NCBI RefSeq assembly: GCF_021026315.1 | Contig: NZ_JAJNCX010000003.1 | Location: 186,001 to 250,000 of the forward strand | DNA length: 64,000 nucleotides | Reading direction: 5' to 3' | DNA from: Rhizobium sp. C4 | GTDB lineage: Bacteria; Pseudomonadota; Alphaproteobacteria; Rhizobiales; Rhizobiaceae | Shown: positions 35,126-43,646 of the stretch, piece after piece | How the letters are laid out: the number at the start of each line of letters is the position of its first letter | Numbering within the stretch: the stretch's first letter is position 1 | The notes under the pieces: generated by a model | What the model saw: the letters and a program-made list of their open reading frames with translations, nothing else | The model's database searches: none | Told to the model about the DNA's origin: nothing | Made by a program: the position numbers and the translations under genes

Positions 35126-35143
35126 GTTCTATTAAATAGAACG
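35125..35143. promoter_or_regulatory. 19-bp palindrome abutting the LysR start codon
   Basis: CGTTCTATT-A-AATAGAACG is a perfect palindrome that ends on the base before the ATG at 35144. It occupies the place where a ribosome site would be, and no Shine-Dalgarno sequence is visible there. It could be an autoregulatory operator, an RNA hairpin masking the start, or both. Confidence 0.55.
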
Positions 35144-36037
35144 ATGACCGAGCTGAATTATCACCATCTTCGCTATTTTCGCGCTGTTGCCCATGACGGC
35201 AACCTGACGCGGGCGGCGGAGCGGCTGAACCTTTCGCAGTCGGCGCTGTCCATCCAGATCAAGCAGCTGGAGGAGCGTCTCGGGCATCCGCTGTTCGAGC
35301 GACGGGGCCGGCAGCTCTATCTGACGGAGGCTGGCCGCATCGCGCTCGACCATGCCGACACCATCTTCTCCACCGGCGATGAACTCATTGAAACCTTGAA
35401 GGAAACCGGCAGGGCGCGCCGCGCGATCCGCATCGGGGCATTAGCGACCCTGTCGCGAAACTTTCAGCTGGAATTCCTGCGGCCGATCCTGGGCAGGCTG
35501 GATGTCGACATGATCCTGCGCTCCGGCAGCACCAGCGAGCTGCTCGGCGCGCTGGAGACTCTGAACCTCGACATCGTGCTTCTGAACCAGGCGCCGGTCG
35601 CCGATTCGCTGACACCCTTCATCGCCCAGCATGTCTATCAGCAGCGCGTCAGCCTGATCGGCAAGCCGTCTTATGGCAAGCCGGGGGCGGGGCTTGCGGA
35701 CCTGCTCGGCTCGCATCCGGTGATCCTGCCGACACTGGAAAGCGGTGTGCGCGCGCAGTTCGAAGCGCTGGTTGCCCGGCTTGGCATCACCCCGCAGATC
35801 GCGGCGGAAGTCGACGACATGGCAATGATGCGTCTTCTTGCGCGCGAGGGTGCCGGCCTCGCCGTGTTGCCGCCGATTGTGGTCACGGGGGAGCTCGAAG
35901 CCGGTTCGCTGGTCGAGTTCGACGCGCTCCCCGGCATGGTCGAATCCTTCTATGCGGTGACGGTCAAGCGCCGCTTCCCCAATCCGCTGGTGCGGCCGCT
36001 TCTGGAGCGTGGGGCAGTGGGCGACCTCACCGTTTAG
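35144..36037 (+). CDS. LysR-family regulator of dabAB (NhaR-like)
   Basis: The 297-residue protein opens with HHLRYFRAVAHDGNLTRAAE and LNLSQSALSIQIKQLEERLG, a LysR winged helix, followed by an effector domain of normal length. The headpiece is closest to NhaR-type regulators. The divergent arrangement with dabB and the shared inverted repeats make it the probable activator of carbon uptake, perhaps responding to bicarbonate or a central metabolite. The ATG at 35144 gives the standard LysR start; the upstream extension is not needed. Confidence 0.88.
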   Translation: MTELNYHHLRYFRAVAHDGNLTRAAERLNLSQSALSIQIKQLEERLGHPLFERRGRQLYLTEAGRIALDHADTIFSTGDELIETLKETGRARRAIRIGALATLSRNFQLEFLRPILGRLDVDMILRSGSTSELLGALETLNLDIVLLNQAPVADSLTPFIAQHVYQQRVSLIGKPSYGKPGAGLADLLGSHPVILPTLESGVRAQFEALVARLGITPQIAAEVDDMAMMRLLAREGAGLAVLPPIVVTGELEAGSLVEFDALPGMVESFYAVTVKRRFPNPLVRPLLERGAVGDLTV

Positions 36038-36080
36038 CCGGGTCTGTCAACGCGATTGGGCGCGGGAGGCAGCGTTCCCG

Positions 36081-36515
36081 TCAGACATCTTCGTCGAAGG
36101 GCACCGAGTTGTCGCGGGTGAATTCGTTGAAGATATAGCGCAGGCTTCTCGCATCGACTTCCTGTTTGGACATGCGGAAGTCGGCGCCGAATTCGCCGAA
36201 GGACTGGAAATAGTTGCTGGAAATGTCGCTCGAGATGATGCCGACCGGCCCGATATACCGGGCCCTGCGGATCAGCGGCACGGTCTGCCGGAAATCGTTA
36301 TGCGGCGGCAGCATGTTGTCGATGAGGATGATATCGTAATTGCGCTCCGCAAGCTTTTCCAGGCCTGCATCCAGCGTGCACACGAAGTCCACGGCGACGT
36401 TGTGGCTGTCGACCTTCTTCAGCTTGTACTGGATGATTTCGTATTCCGTCGGGTCGTCATCGATCAAGAGCACGTCGATGAGCTTCTGCTGTCCGTCCAC
36501 CGTGTCTCCCATCAA
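36081..36515 (-). CDS. Single-domain response regulator (receiver), pair 1
   Basis: A 144-residue stand-alone receiver. The acidic pocket is LIDDDP (about 17-22), the phosphoacceptor Asp lies in ILIDNMLPP, the switch Ser in GIISSD and the conserved Lys in FRMSKQE. There is no output domain. It overlaps the LuxR-type gene by 4 bases. A paralogous receiver/LuxR pair occurs at 41.7-42.9 kb with the same gene order and matching motifs (GADFR..K). No histidine kinase is nearby, so the partner is unknown. Confidence 0.85.
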   Translation of the reverse strand: MMGDTVDGQQKLIDVLLIDDDPTEYEIIQYKLKKVDSHNVAVDFVCTLDAGLEKLAERNYDIILIDNMLPPHNDFRQTVPLIRRARYIGPVGIISSDISSNYFQSFGEFGADFRMSKQEVDARSLRYIFNEFTRDNSVPFDEDV

Positions 36516-37192
36516 CTAATGATCCCGACCCTGATTGCCTTGGTGACAAGGTGAATCCGATTGAGGGCCTCAAGCTTCCTCATCGCTGATCCGATATATT
36601 CGTTCACGGTATATTCCGAAAGCCCCAGAAGCAGGGCAATTTCGCTCGATGTCTTGCCTTCGGCCGTCCATTCCACCACTTCGATTTCCCGCTTCCTGAA
36701 ACGGGGCGTGTCGGCGTCCAGACCTTCGGCGACGGCCAGCTTCTGCAGGGCCTGCAGGAAGTCGAAGACGGCACCAGCGACGTCCGCCTCCGGCCGGGTT
36801 TCGAGATCGTCGGCAAGGACCAGAACAAGGCGCTCGCCGGTTTGAGCGGTCATCGGGATCATCACGGCGCGCCGGCAGGCCATGAAAGGCGCAAGCGCTT
36901 TCGGCGGGGCAGGCAGGAACGCCGGCCTGCGCAAACTGGCGAGTTCATCAAGGAGCGCCTGGCTTTCCTCAGGGACAATCTCGCAGAGACTGCTGCGCCC
37001 GTTCGGCAGATCGGCCAGCAGGCAGATGCGGTCGAGGCGCGGCTCCACCTTCATCCCCGTCAATTCGAAGACCGTGAAGGACAGGAAGCCGTAGCGATCG
37101 GCGAGCATGCGGAAGACACGGAAAAAGTCCGTGCGGTTGATCGCCCGGTTCAGCTCGGCTTCGATGCCGTCGTCTGTCAGGTTGAGGCTCAT
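36512..37192 (-). CDS. LuxR-type transcriptional regulator, pair 1
   Basis: 226 residues. The N-terminal 150 residues resemble an autoinducer-binding fold (INRTDFFRVFRMLADRYGF). The C-terminal HTH of GerE/LuxR type reads RKREIEVVEWTAEGKTSSEI with LGLSEYTVNEYIGSAMRKL. There is no LuxI-type synthase next to it, so it is an orphan (solo) regulator. The start NRTDFFR.. block is shared with its paralogue at 42188-42889. It overlaps the receiver gene by 4 bases, so the two are expressed together. Confidence 0.85.
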   Translation of the reverse strand: MSLNLTDDGIEAELNRAINRTDFFRVFRMLADRYGFLSFTVFELTGMKVEPRLDRICLLADLPNGRSSLCEIVPEESQALLDELASLRRPAFLPAPPKALAPFMACRRAVMIPMTAQTGERLVLVLADDLETRPEADVAGAVFDFLQALQKLAVAEGLDADTPRFRKREIEVVEWTAEGKTSSEIALLLGLSEYTVNEYIGSAMRKLEALNRIHLVTKAIRVGIIS

Positions 37193-37296
37193 CTCAGAAG
37201 TTCCATCCGATTCCGGTGGGGCTCCGCGTCCAGTGCGGCTCCCCGAATCTTAAGCACCAGCATCTTATGGTCGTGCAGACAGTCAAGCGCAATCTC

Positions 37297-37920
37297 CTAT
37301 TCCAGTTCAAATTCTGAAAGCTGCGCCTTGATGAGGCGCTTGAAGTCGGCAACGATCCGTTCGCCATCCTCCCCGCCCTGAAACAGCGCCAGACGCATCG
37401 CGCCGCCGGCCAGCTGGAAGATCAGGTAGACCGAACGCTTGAAGTTCTCGCGATGATGTTCGGCGATCAGATGCACGGTTCGGGCCGAGAAGGCGGAAGC
37501 TTGCGCGCGGGTCTGCGCAATATCGAGATTGAGCATCTCCTTGTCCGCCTGCACGGCATTGAGCAGGTCCTGGATGGCAGGCTCGCCCTTCAGCATCTCG
37601 AAATAGCGGTCCGTGATCGCGTCGGTGGCGCGGCGAATATCCTGCGCGCTGTCGATCGAGCTGAGGATATTCTTCAATTCGTGCTGAAACCGGTCGGAGA
37701 ACAGCCGGTAGAGTTCCGCCATGACGGCCGTGCGATTGGGAAAGTAGTGGTAGACGCTCGCCAGCGGCATGCTGCTCGACGAGGCAATGTCCACCATTGT
37801 CAGTGCGGCCAGCCCCTTTTCGCCGATCAGCTTCTGCGCCGCCACGAGGATCTGGTCGACGCGCTCGCGGCTGCGATCCTGGCGCGGTTGACGCCGCAGG
37901 GTTCTGGGCGGTCTTTTCAT
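37297..37920 (-). CDS. TetR-family repressor of the MFS/oxidase/PLP operon
   Basis: The 207-residue protein has an N-terminal TetR HTH (RVDQILVAAQKLIGEKGLAA, then SMPLASVYHYFPNRTAVMAE) and a helical ligand-binding domain. The start chosen (MKRPPRTLRRQ, complement of 37918-37920) removes an unneeded extension. It is divergent from the MFS gene, and a 15-bp palindrome of TetR type lies between them at 37970-37984. The inducer is probably the compound exported or made by the operon. Confidence 0.88.
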   Translation of the reverse strand: MKRPPRTLRRQPRQDRSRERVDQILVAAQKLIGEKGLAALTMVDIASSSSMPLASVYHYFPNRTAVMAELYRLFSDRFQHELKNILSSIDSAQDIRRATDAITDRYFEMLKGEPAIQDLLNAVQADKEMLNLDIAQTRAQASAFSARTVHLIAEHHRENFKRSVYLIFQLAGGAMRLALFQGGEDGERIVADFKRLIKAQLSEFELE

Positions 37921-37969
37921 GCGTCGCTCCGATTGACAAACACATGGCAACACTATCATGTTTCAAAAG

Positions 37970-37984
37970 CTGATAGTCTATCAG
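37970..37984. promoter_or_regulatory. TetR operator between tetR and MFS genes
   Basis: CTGATAG-T-CTATCAG is a perfect 15-bp palindrome, about 50 bases upstream of the TetR start and 40 upstream of the MFS start. It is well placed to repress both. Confidence 0.65.
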
Positions 37985-38024
37985 TTTCTGGGGGCGCTTG
38001 TGTCAATCTGCGGGGCGAGGGTGA

Positions 38025-39182
38025 ATGAATACACAGTGGCTGGTCGGCAATCCTTCCCGAACGAACATGTGGTCGGCTCTTTGGGTCGGCTCGGTCGGGC
38101 TCCTTGTTCTCGGCCTCCAGCCCATCCTGCTCGGGGTGCTTCTCACTGAAGGCCGCGTCAATTTCGACCAGCTCGCCCTTGCCGCGACGGTCGAAATTCT
38201 GGCGATCGGCATCGGGTCCGTACTTTCCGCCTTTCTCCTGGGCAGCGGCGCCGTTCGCATCAAGGCCGCAGTCTTTCTGGTCCTGACCGCGATATTCAAC
38301 CACGCGACAGTCGCCATCGACGGTGCAACGGCCGTCATTGTCTCGCGCGGCCTTGCTGGTCTTGCCGAAGGCGGCCTGGTTGCCTTCGCTGTCGAACTCA
38401 TCGCCCGCGCCCGCCATCCGGGGCGTATCGGCGGCTATTTCGTTTCGCTGCAGACGCTGGGGCAGGCTGGTCTTGCGGCGCTCATGGCGCTGTGGTTTGT
38501 CTCGCGCTGGGGATCTGTCGGCGGTTTTGACGCGCTGGCCATCGTGTCGCTCGCGAGCCTTGCGGTTGTCTTCCTTCTGCCCGAAAGCTACGGGCCGCTT
38601 CCCAAGCCCGCGGACCAGTCGTCCTCCGGCCTCTGGCGCCCGGCGCCGCTCACCGCGCTTCTGGCAATCTTCTGCTTTTACATGTTCCTCGGCTCGCTCT
38701 GGGCCTTTCTCGAGCCGCTGGGCGGTGAGGCTGGCATCGCGGCGGATGTGGTGGGCCTGATGGTATCGGTCAGTCTGTTTGCGCAGATCTTGGGTGCGAC
38801 GACCTCGACGGCGATCGAGGCACGATTGCCGTTCCGCCCGGTGCTTGCCATCGCAAGCCTTCTGGCCTGTGCGATCGCGCTGACCATTTCGCTGCATCCG
38901 CAGGCCGTGATCTTCTGGTGCCTTGCCATGGCAATCGGGTTCATCTGGCTGTTTGTGGTCCCGTTCCAGATCCGCATTGCGGTCGATGCGGATGCCTCGC
39001 GTGGTGCTGCACTTGTCGTGCCCGCCGCGCAGCTTTTCGGGGCGGCGCTCGGTCCCGCCGGCGCTTCCGCCTTTGTCGAGACGGGGTCTTCGGTGGGCGT
39101 CGCCTATTTCGCGGCGGCCAGTGCGGTCGCATCCTTCGTCTTCGTCATCCTCAACGGGCTGACGCGGCGTCCGGCACATTGA
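38025..39182 (+). CDS. MFS transporter (12 helices)
   Basis: The 385-residue membrane protein has about twelve hydrophobic helices, with a central loop at about 185-205. RGLAGLAEGGLVAFAVELIA in helix 4-5 and RHPGRIGGYF after it fit the MFS pattern. It is the first gene of a TetR-controlled operon with a sugar-lactone oxidase and a PLP enzyme, so it may export or import their substrate or product. Subfamily cannot be fixed by eye. The next gene starts 19 bases after the stop with AGGGGAGGGAAG as ribosome site. Confidence 0.82.
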   Translation: MNTQWLVGNPSRTNMWSALWVGSVGLLVLGLQPILLGVLLTEGRVNFDQLALAATVEILAIGIGSVLSAFLLGSGAVRIKAAVFLVLTAIFNHATVAIDGATAVIVSRGLAGLAEGGLVAFAVELIARARHPGRIGGYFVSLQTLGQAGLAALMALWFVSRWGSVGGFDALAIVSLASLAVVFLLPESYGPLPKPADQSSSGLWRPAPLTALLAIFCFYMFLGSLWAFLEPLGGEAGIAADVVGLMVSVSLFAQILGATTSTAIEARLPFRPVLAIASLLACAIALTISLHPQAVIFWCLAMAIGFIWLFVVPFQIRIAVDADASRGAALVVPAAQLFGAALGPAGASAFVETGSSVGVAYFAAASAVASFVFVILNGLTRRPAH

Positions 39183-39201
39183 ACAAGGGGAGGGAAGCGC
39201 G

Positions 39202-40488
39202 ATGGCAGACATGACGGCGTCCACCTGGTCGAACTGGTCCGGCAATGTGCGCGCCACGCCGCAGCGGATCGCTCGCCCGGCTGACGAGGCAGAACTCGGA
39301 GATGTCATCCGCACGGCACCCGGGCCGGTCCGCATCATCGGGTCCGGCCATTCGTTTACCCCGCTCGTCGCGAGCGAAGGGACCATCCTGGATCTCGGCA
39401 GTTTCTCCGGCCTGAACGGTCACGACCCGGCGCTGATGACGGCGACGATTGGTGCCGGCACGCCGCTCGGGCAACTGACCCAGATGCTGCATGCCGCCGG
39501 ACAGGGCCTGCCGAACATGGGCGATATCGATCGCCAGACCATCGGCGGTGCTTTGGGCACGGCAACGCACGGATCGGGACTGGGGCTTGGTGCCTATCAC
39601 ACACAGCTCCTCAAGGTGCGCCTGGCAGACGGTCGCGGCCAGATCCGCGAATACGACATCGAAAAGCAGCCGGAGATGCTTCAGGCCGTCGGTGTCAATC
39701 TGGGTGCCTTCGGCGCGATGACCGAAGTGACCTTCCAGAACATGCCCTCCTATCGCCTGCGCCGCCGCCGCCGTGCACTGCCTCTGGAAGAGGTGCTGCA
39801 GAACTTCGACAGCCTGCTTCGGTCACACCGTTCGGCGGAATTCTTCATCATTCCGTTCTCCAGTCATGCGTTGCATCTGAGCTACGACATTGCGGAAGGG
39901 CCTGTCAGCACGCATCCGCCCGAGCAGGATGAAGATGGCCTCAAGACGCTGAAAATGCTGCGCAGCACGCTGAAGCGGCTGCCGTGGCTGCGGCGGAAAC
40001 TGATCGGCTCCGCGCTCTCGCGGGTCAAGCCGGAGGACTTCGTCGATGTCTGGTTCGGCGCCTATGTCAGCGAGAGGCGGACGCGCTTCAACGAGATGGA
40101 ATATCATCTGCCGTTCGAAGCAGGCGCCGGGGCGCTCAAGGAAATCATCACGCTGATGGAGCGGGATTTCCCGGAGGTCTATTTCCCTATCGAGATTCGT
40201 TCGGTCATGGCGGACGAAACGTGGCTGAGCCCCTTCTATCGCCGCGCAACCTGCTCGATTGCCGTGCATCATGACGCGGCAGAGGACCCTGCGGCCTTCT
40301 TCCGTGCCGTCGAGCTGATCTTCCGCAAGCATGAGGGCCGGCCGCATTGGGGCAAGATGCACAGCCTGACCGCGCGCGATTTTGCCACCCTCTATCCGCG
40401 CTTCAAGGACGCGATGGAGGTCCGCCGCGACCTCGACCCGGACAACCGCTTCATATCGCCCTATCTCGCGAAGATCCTGGACGTGTGA
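39202..40488 (+). CDS. D-arabinono-1,4-lactone oxidase family FAD enzyme
   Basis: The 428-residue flavoprotein follows the aldonolactone oxidase plan. An FAD-binding PCMH domain opens with RIARPADEAELGDVI and RIIGSGHSFTP; the His is the usual site of covalent FAD. GQGLPNMGDIDRQTIGGALG and TATHGSG follow, and the ALO C-terminal domain ends in RPHWGKMHSL. Relatives oxidise sugar lactones or alditols with O2, giving hydrogen peroxide. The actual substrate here is unknown. The PLP-enzyme gene starts 2 bases after the stop. Confidence 0.85.
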   Translation: MADMTASTWSNWSGNVRATPQRIARPADEAELGDVIRTAPGPVRIIGSGHSFTPLVASEGTILDLGSFSGLNGHDPALMTATIGAGTPLGQLTQMLHAAGQGLPNMGDIDRQTIGGALGTATHGSGLGLGAYHTQLLKVRLADGRGQIREYDIEKQPEMLQAVGVNLGAFGAMTEVTFQNMPSYRLRRRRRALPLEEVLQNFDSLLRSHRSAEFFIIPFSSHALHLSYDIAEGPVSTHPPEQDEDGLKTLKMLRSTLKRLPWLRRKLIGSALSRVKPEDFVDVWFGAYVSERRTRFNEMEYHLPFEAGAGALKEIITLMERDFPEVYFPIEIRSVMADETWLSPFYRRATCSIAVHHDAAEDPAAFFRAVELIFRKHEGRPHWGKMHSLTARDFATLYPRFKDAMEVRRDLDPDNRFISPYLAKILDV

Positions 40489-40490
40489 GG

Positions 40491-41657
40491 ATGAGCGCGA
40501 GCGACTATTTCACAAGCCTCGCCACGGCGCTTCGCGAGGCCGGCCGGCACCGCCCGACGCTGGTGATCGACCTCGACAGGCTGGATGCCAATCTCGATAT
40601 CGTCCGCGCCGGCATGGCGCCCGGCGTGGCGCTCCGCGTCGTCGACAAGTCCCTGCCGTCCATCCCGTTGCTCGCCCATGTCATGGAGAGGCTCGGCACC
40701 CGCCGCATCATGAGCTTCGATCTGCCGGTGACGCAGGCCGTGCTGCAGGCATTCCCGGACGCGGACATCCTCTTCGGCAAGCCGATGCCGACGGCTGCCC
40801 TTGATGTCTTCCTTTCCGCGCTGACGCCGGCCGCCTTGGCTGATTTCGCCGCGCGCACCGTTCTTCTCGCCGACGATCTGGAAAGGGTGGAGCAGCTGGC
40901 TCAACTCGCCGCGGCTCGCAAGATCCGGCTTCGTATTGCCCTTGAGGTCGATGTCGGCATGCATCGTGGCGGGCTCGCGACACCGACGGCGGTCATGGAG
41001 GCTGCCGCGGCTGCGTTGCAATCCGGCTTGCTCGTCATCGAGGGGATCATGGGCTACGAGGCCCATATTCCGGCCATCCCGGGCTTTGCCGGCGGGGCAG
41101 CATCCGAGGCGAGAGCCGTCAAGGCCCGGCTTGCAGCCTTCGCGGATGCCTTGCCGCCGGGTTGCCGCAAGATCATCAACAGCGGCGGCAGCAAGACTGT
41201 CCTGACCTATGCCGATCCGGGCGCCGCGACGGAACTGTCAGTGGGGTCGGCCTTCGTGAAGCCCACGGATTTCGATACGGAGGCGCTGTCCAGCCTCAGG
41301 CCTGCCGTCTTCATCGCCACACCTGCGCTGAAGGTGGTGGACGCCATGCTTCCGGGGCCAAGCTGGATGACCGCGGCCTTTCAAAGGCTCGGCCTGTTCG
41401 GGGAAAGGGGCTGTTTTCTCTACGGCGGCTACTGGATGGCAAAGCCAGTCTTCCCGGAAGGCATGCGCGAAAGCAGGCTCTGGGGCCATTCCTCCAACCA
41501 GCAGTTCATGTCCCTGCCGGCGGCGTCCGATCTGCGGGAGGGTGACCTCGTGTTCTTCCGACCAACGCAAAGCGAAGCGGTGCTGTGGCAATTCGGCGAA
41601 ATACAGCTCTATTCGAAGGGCAGCATCATCGGCGGCTGGCCGCCGATCGTGCCCTGA
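40491..41657 (+). CDS. PLP-dependent alanine racemase-fold enzyme (D-threonine aldolase-like)
   Basis: The 388-residue protein has an alanine-racemase-type N-terminal barrel with the PLP lysine in RVVDKSLPSIPLL (Lys53), then LEVDVGMHRGG near 161, and a C-terminal D-serine dehydratase/D-threonine aldolase-like domain (SVGSAFVKPTDFD). Enzymes of this group cleave or dehydrate beta-hydroxy D-amino acids. Tight linkage to the lactone oxidase and MFS genes suggests one pathway, which I do not recognise. The ATG at 40491 has GTGAGG upstream. It ends 5 bases before the convergent receiver gene. Confidence 0.8.
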   Translation: MSASDYFTSLATALREAGRHRPTLVIDLDRLDANLDIVRAGMAPGVALRVVDKSLPSIPLLAHVMERLGTRRIMSFDLPVTQAVLQAFPDADILFGKPMPTAALDVFLSALTPAALADFAARTVLLADDLERVEQLAQLAAARKIRLRIALEVDVGMHRGGLATPTAVMEAAAAALQSGLLVIEGIMGYEAHIPAIPGFAGGAASEARAVKARLAAFADALPPGCRKIINSGGSKTVLTYADPGAATELSVGSAFVKPTDFDTEALSSLRPAVFIATPALKVVDAMLPGPSWMTAAFQRLGLFGERGCFLYGGYWMAKPVFPEGMRESRLWGHSSNQQFMSLPAASDLREGDLVFFRPTQSEAVLWQFGEIQLYSKGSIIGGWPPIVP

Positions 41658-41662
41658 CCCGG

Positions 41663-42049
41663 TTACCGGGGCGCGTATTCCTGGATCAGGAAGCCGATCG
41701 CCGTGGGATCGAACTCCGCCTTGTCGATGCGAAAGTCTGCCCCATATTCGGCGAAAGCCTGGAAATAAGGATCTGTCAGCGAGGATGAGATCACCCCGAT
41801 CGGCCCGATATAGCCGCTCTGGCGAAGGCGCGGGGCGCTTTCGCGGAAATCCTCGCCAGGCCCCAGGCGGTTGTCGAGAAGTACGATATCGACGGACACG
41901 CCCTTGCCAAACAGGGCAACGGCTTCGTCAATGCCGGACGCGTACAGCATGTTGATGTCGTAGTTCACGACTTTCTTCATCTGGGCCCGGAAGATCAGCT
42001 CTTCAGCCGGGTCGTCATCGATCAGCATTATATTGACGACAGTCGCCAT
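41663..42049 (-). CDS. Single-domain response regulator (receiver), pair 2
   Basis: A 128-residue receiver with LIDDDP at the N-terminus, phosphoacceptor Asp in VLLDNRLGP, GVISSS and Lys in FRIDKAEF. It is a paralogue of the receiver at 36081-36515, sharing IGPIGVISS and YFQAFAEYGADFR. The start (MATVVNIMLIDDD, complement of 42047-42049) avoids an unsupported 19-residue extension. It follows the pair-2 LuxR gene by 138 bases. Confidence 0.82.
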   Translation of the reverse strand: MATVVNIMLIDDDPAEELIFRAQMKKVVNYDINMLYASGIDEAVALFGKGVSVDIVLLDNRLGPGEDFRESAPRLRQSGYIGPIGVISSSLTDPYFQAFAEYGADFRIDKAEFDPTAIGFLIQEYAPR

Positions 42050-42187
42050 TAACTTCGCCACTCCGTTTCGCCTCCAGGCAGTCTCTGTTCGGCTTTGGTG
42101 CCGCAAATGTCAACAGAGACTAGCCTTCAAGTATTCAAAGATTATACAGATTGCCAAAGACTGAATCCGCCGAAGGCATTCTAGCGA

Positions 42188-42889
42188 TCAGGGAATGATT
42201 TGTTCCCGGATTGCCTTGGCCACCATCTGCGTGCGGTTCACCACGTCGAGTTTCTTCAAAATCGTTGCAGTATGAGAATTGACCGTATGCTCGGACACGG
42301 AGACGATCAGCGCGATCTCCCCCGCCGTCTTCCCATGCGATATCCATTTCAGGATTTCCAGCTCACGCGGCGTCAGCCCCATACCCTTCTTGTTCGCGAG
42401 AATTTCGCGGAAATAGAAGTCGAATGCATAGGCCGCGTCATAATAGATGGCGTGCAGGAGTTCCACGTTGGGAACATCCCTGTCGCCCACGAAGATGACG
42501 GCGTGCCGGCTGCCATTCAGCCCCTGGACCGGAATGCAGAGCGCCAGTTCAAACCCCAGCTGGCGCATCAGCTCGTCCTGCGTCCCGTCCGCGTCGATCC
42601 AGTAAGTCGGAAGCGTCGTTTCCTGCAGCATCTTGAAAAGGCCGGAACTGGAGAACGCAAAGCGTCCGTCATAGGCCTCGGCAAGCCCGGCAGGCAGATC
42701 GTGCAACTCCAGTTGCGTGGACAGCGTAGGCGAGGGGACATCGGCAAACAGCCGCATCAGGCAAAAATGCTCAAAACCCGCACGCAATGCCATCGAATGG
42801 AAAATGCGGAAAAAATCGACGCGGTTGACGGCTTTGGCAAGTTCGCTCTGATAACTGCCGGGACATTGATTTTTCAATTGCAACGTCAA
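42188..42889 (-). CDS. LuxR-type transcriptional regulator, pair 2
   Basis: 233 residues with an autoinducer-binding-like N-terminal domain (VNRVDFFRIFHSMALRAGFE) and a LuxR HTH (LTPRELEILKWISHGKTAGE, then VSEHTVNSHTATILKKLDV). It is a paralogue of the regulator at 36512-37192. The ligand domain keeps a Trp/Asp patch (YWIDAD), but a cognate synthase gene is not present. The 245 bases upstream, to the end of rirA, hold no gene I can support. Confidence 0.85.
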   Translation of the reverse strand: MTLQLKNQCPGSYQSELAKAVNRVDFFRIFHSMALRAGFEHFCLMRLFADVPSPTLSTQLELHDLPAGLAEAYDGRFAFSSSGLFKMLQETTLPTYWIDADGTQDELMRQLGFELALCIPVQGLNGSRHAVIFVGDRDVPNVELLHAIYYDAAYAFDFYFREILANKKGMGLTPRELEILKWISHGKTAGEIALIVSVSEHTVNSHTATILKKLDVVNRTQMVAKAIREQIIP

Positions 42890-43134
42890 AAGCCCGTCCC
42901 TTGAACCCTAATGGATGCGCGCAGAATACGGGACTGCCGCCCGACGATGTCCGACTAGGCCACGCTACCTTTTTCGGACTTTCGCCAAGAACTACCGGCC
43001 CTCACCGGCGTTCAAATCGAAGACCCCCAATAGCACTCAACCTTAAATCAACATAGTTGCAATCCGCGATTCCAACTATTGATTTTTTCAAAGAATGAAA
43101 ACGACTCAAATATTTAGCCGCGCTCCAGTCCCAG

Positions 43135-43599
43135 TCAGGCCGAAGCGCTCACCTTTGCCGGCATGTCTTCCAGTCCCAGCAGGAAATTGATCTGCGGGCG
43201 GGCGACAACCAGGTCATGGATCGTGTATTGCGCGAGAACGTCGAAAAATGCGTTCAGCGCCTTGCGCAGCGCGGAATTCAGGCCGCAGCTATCCACCAGC
43301 GGGCATTCCGTCACGTCAGAATCGAAGCATTCCGCCATCGAGAAATTATCCTCGGTGACCTTCACAACGTCAAACAGGGTGATCTTGTCGGCGGGGCGTC
43401 CAAGACGGATGCCGCCATTGCGACCACGCACCGTATCGACGATGCCGGCCTTGTGCAGGGGCTGCAGGATCTTGAACAGGAACAGTTCCGACACACCGTA
43501 AGCCTTGGCGATTTCGGGAATGCGGCTCAGGTTGTCGGCATTCGCCGCGCAATACATCAGCATCCGCACTGCATAGTTGGTCTGCTTTGTCAGCCGCAT
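43135..43599 (-). CDS. rirA: Iron-responsive Rrf2-family regulator RirA
   Basis: The 154-residue protein begins MRLTKQTNYAVRMLMYCAAN and is nearly the RirA consensus throughout (IAKAYGVSELFLFKILQPL, then VRGRNGGIRLGRPA). The three Fe-S cluster cysteines are Cys91, Cys99 and Cys105 (ECFDSDVTECPLVDSCGLN). RirA represses iron-uptake genes when iron is sufficient, in place of Fur, in Rhizobiales. The longer in-frame start would add 21 atypical residues and was rejected. An Irr-type box sits 48 bases upstream. Confidence 0.97.
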   Translation of the reverse strand: MRLTKQTNYAVRMLMYCAANADNLSRIPEIAKAYGVSELFLFKILQPLHKAGIVDTVRGRNGGIRLGRPADKITLFDVVKVTEDNFSMAECFDSDVTECPLVDSCGLNSALRKALNAFFDVLAQYTIHDLVVARPQINFLLGLEDMPAKVSASA

Positions 43600-43646
43600 C
43601 CGAAAACCTCGATTGTTCGATGGCGCCGTTATAGACCCGTTTGCAG

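Noticed and set aside
36038-36080. Terminator between the LysR gene and the pair-1 receiver gene
   Set aside because: The short GC-rich segment forms no convincing stem with a T-run.
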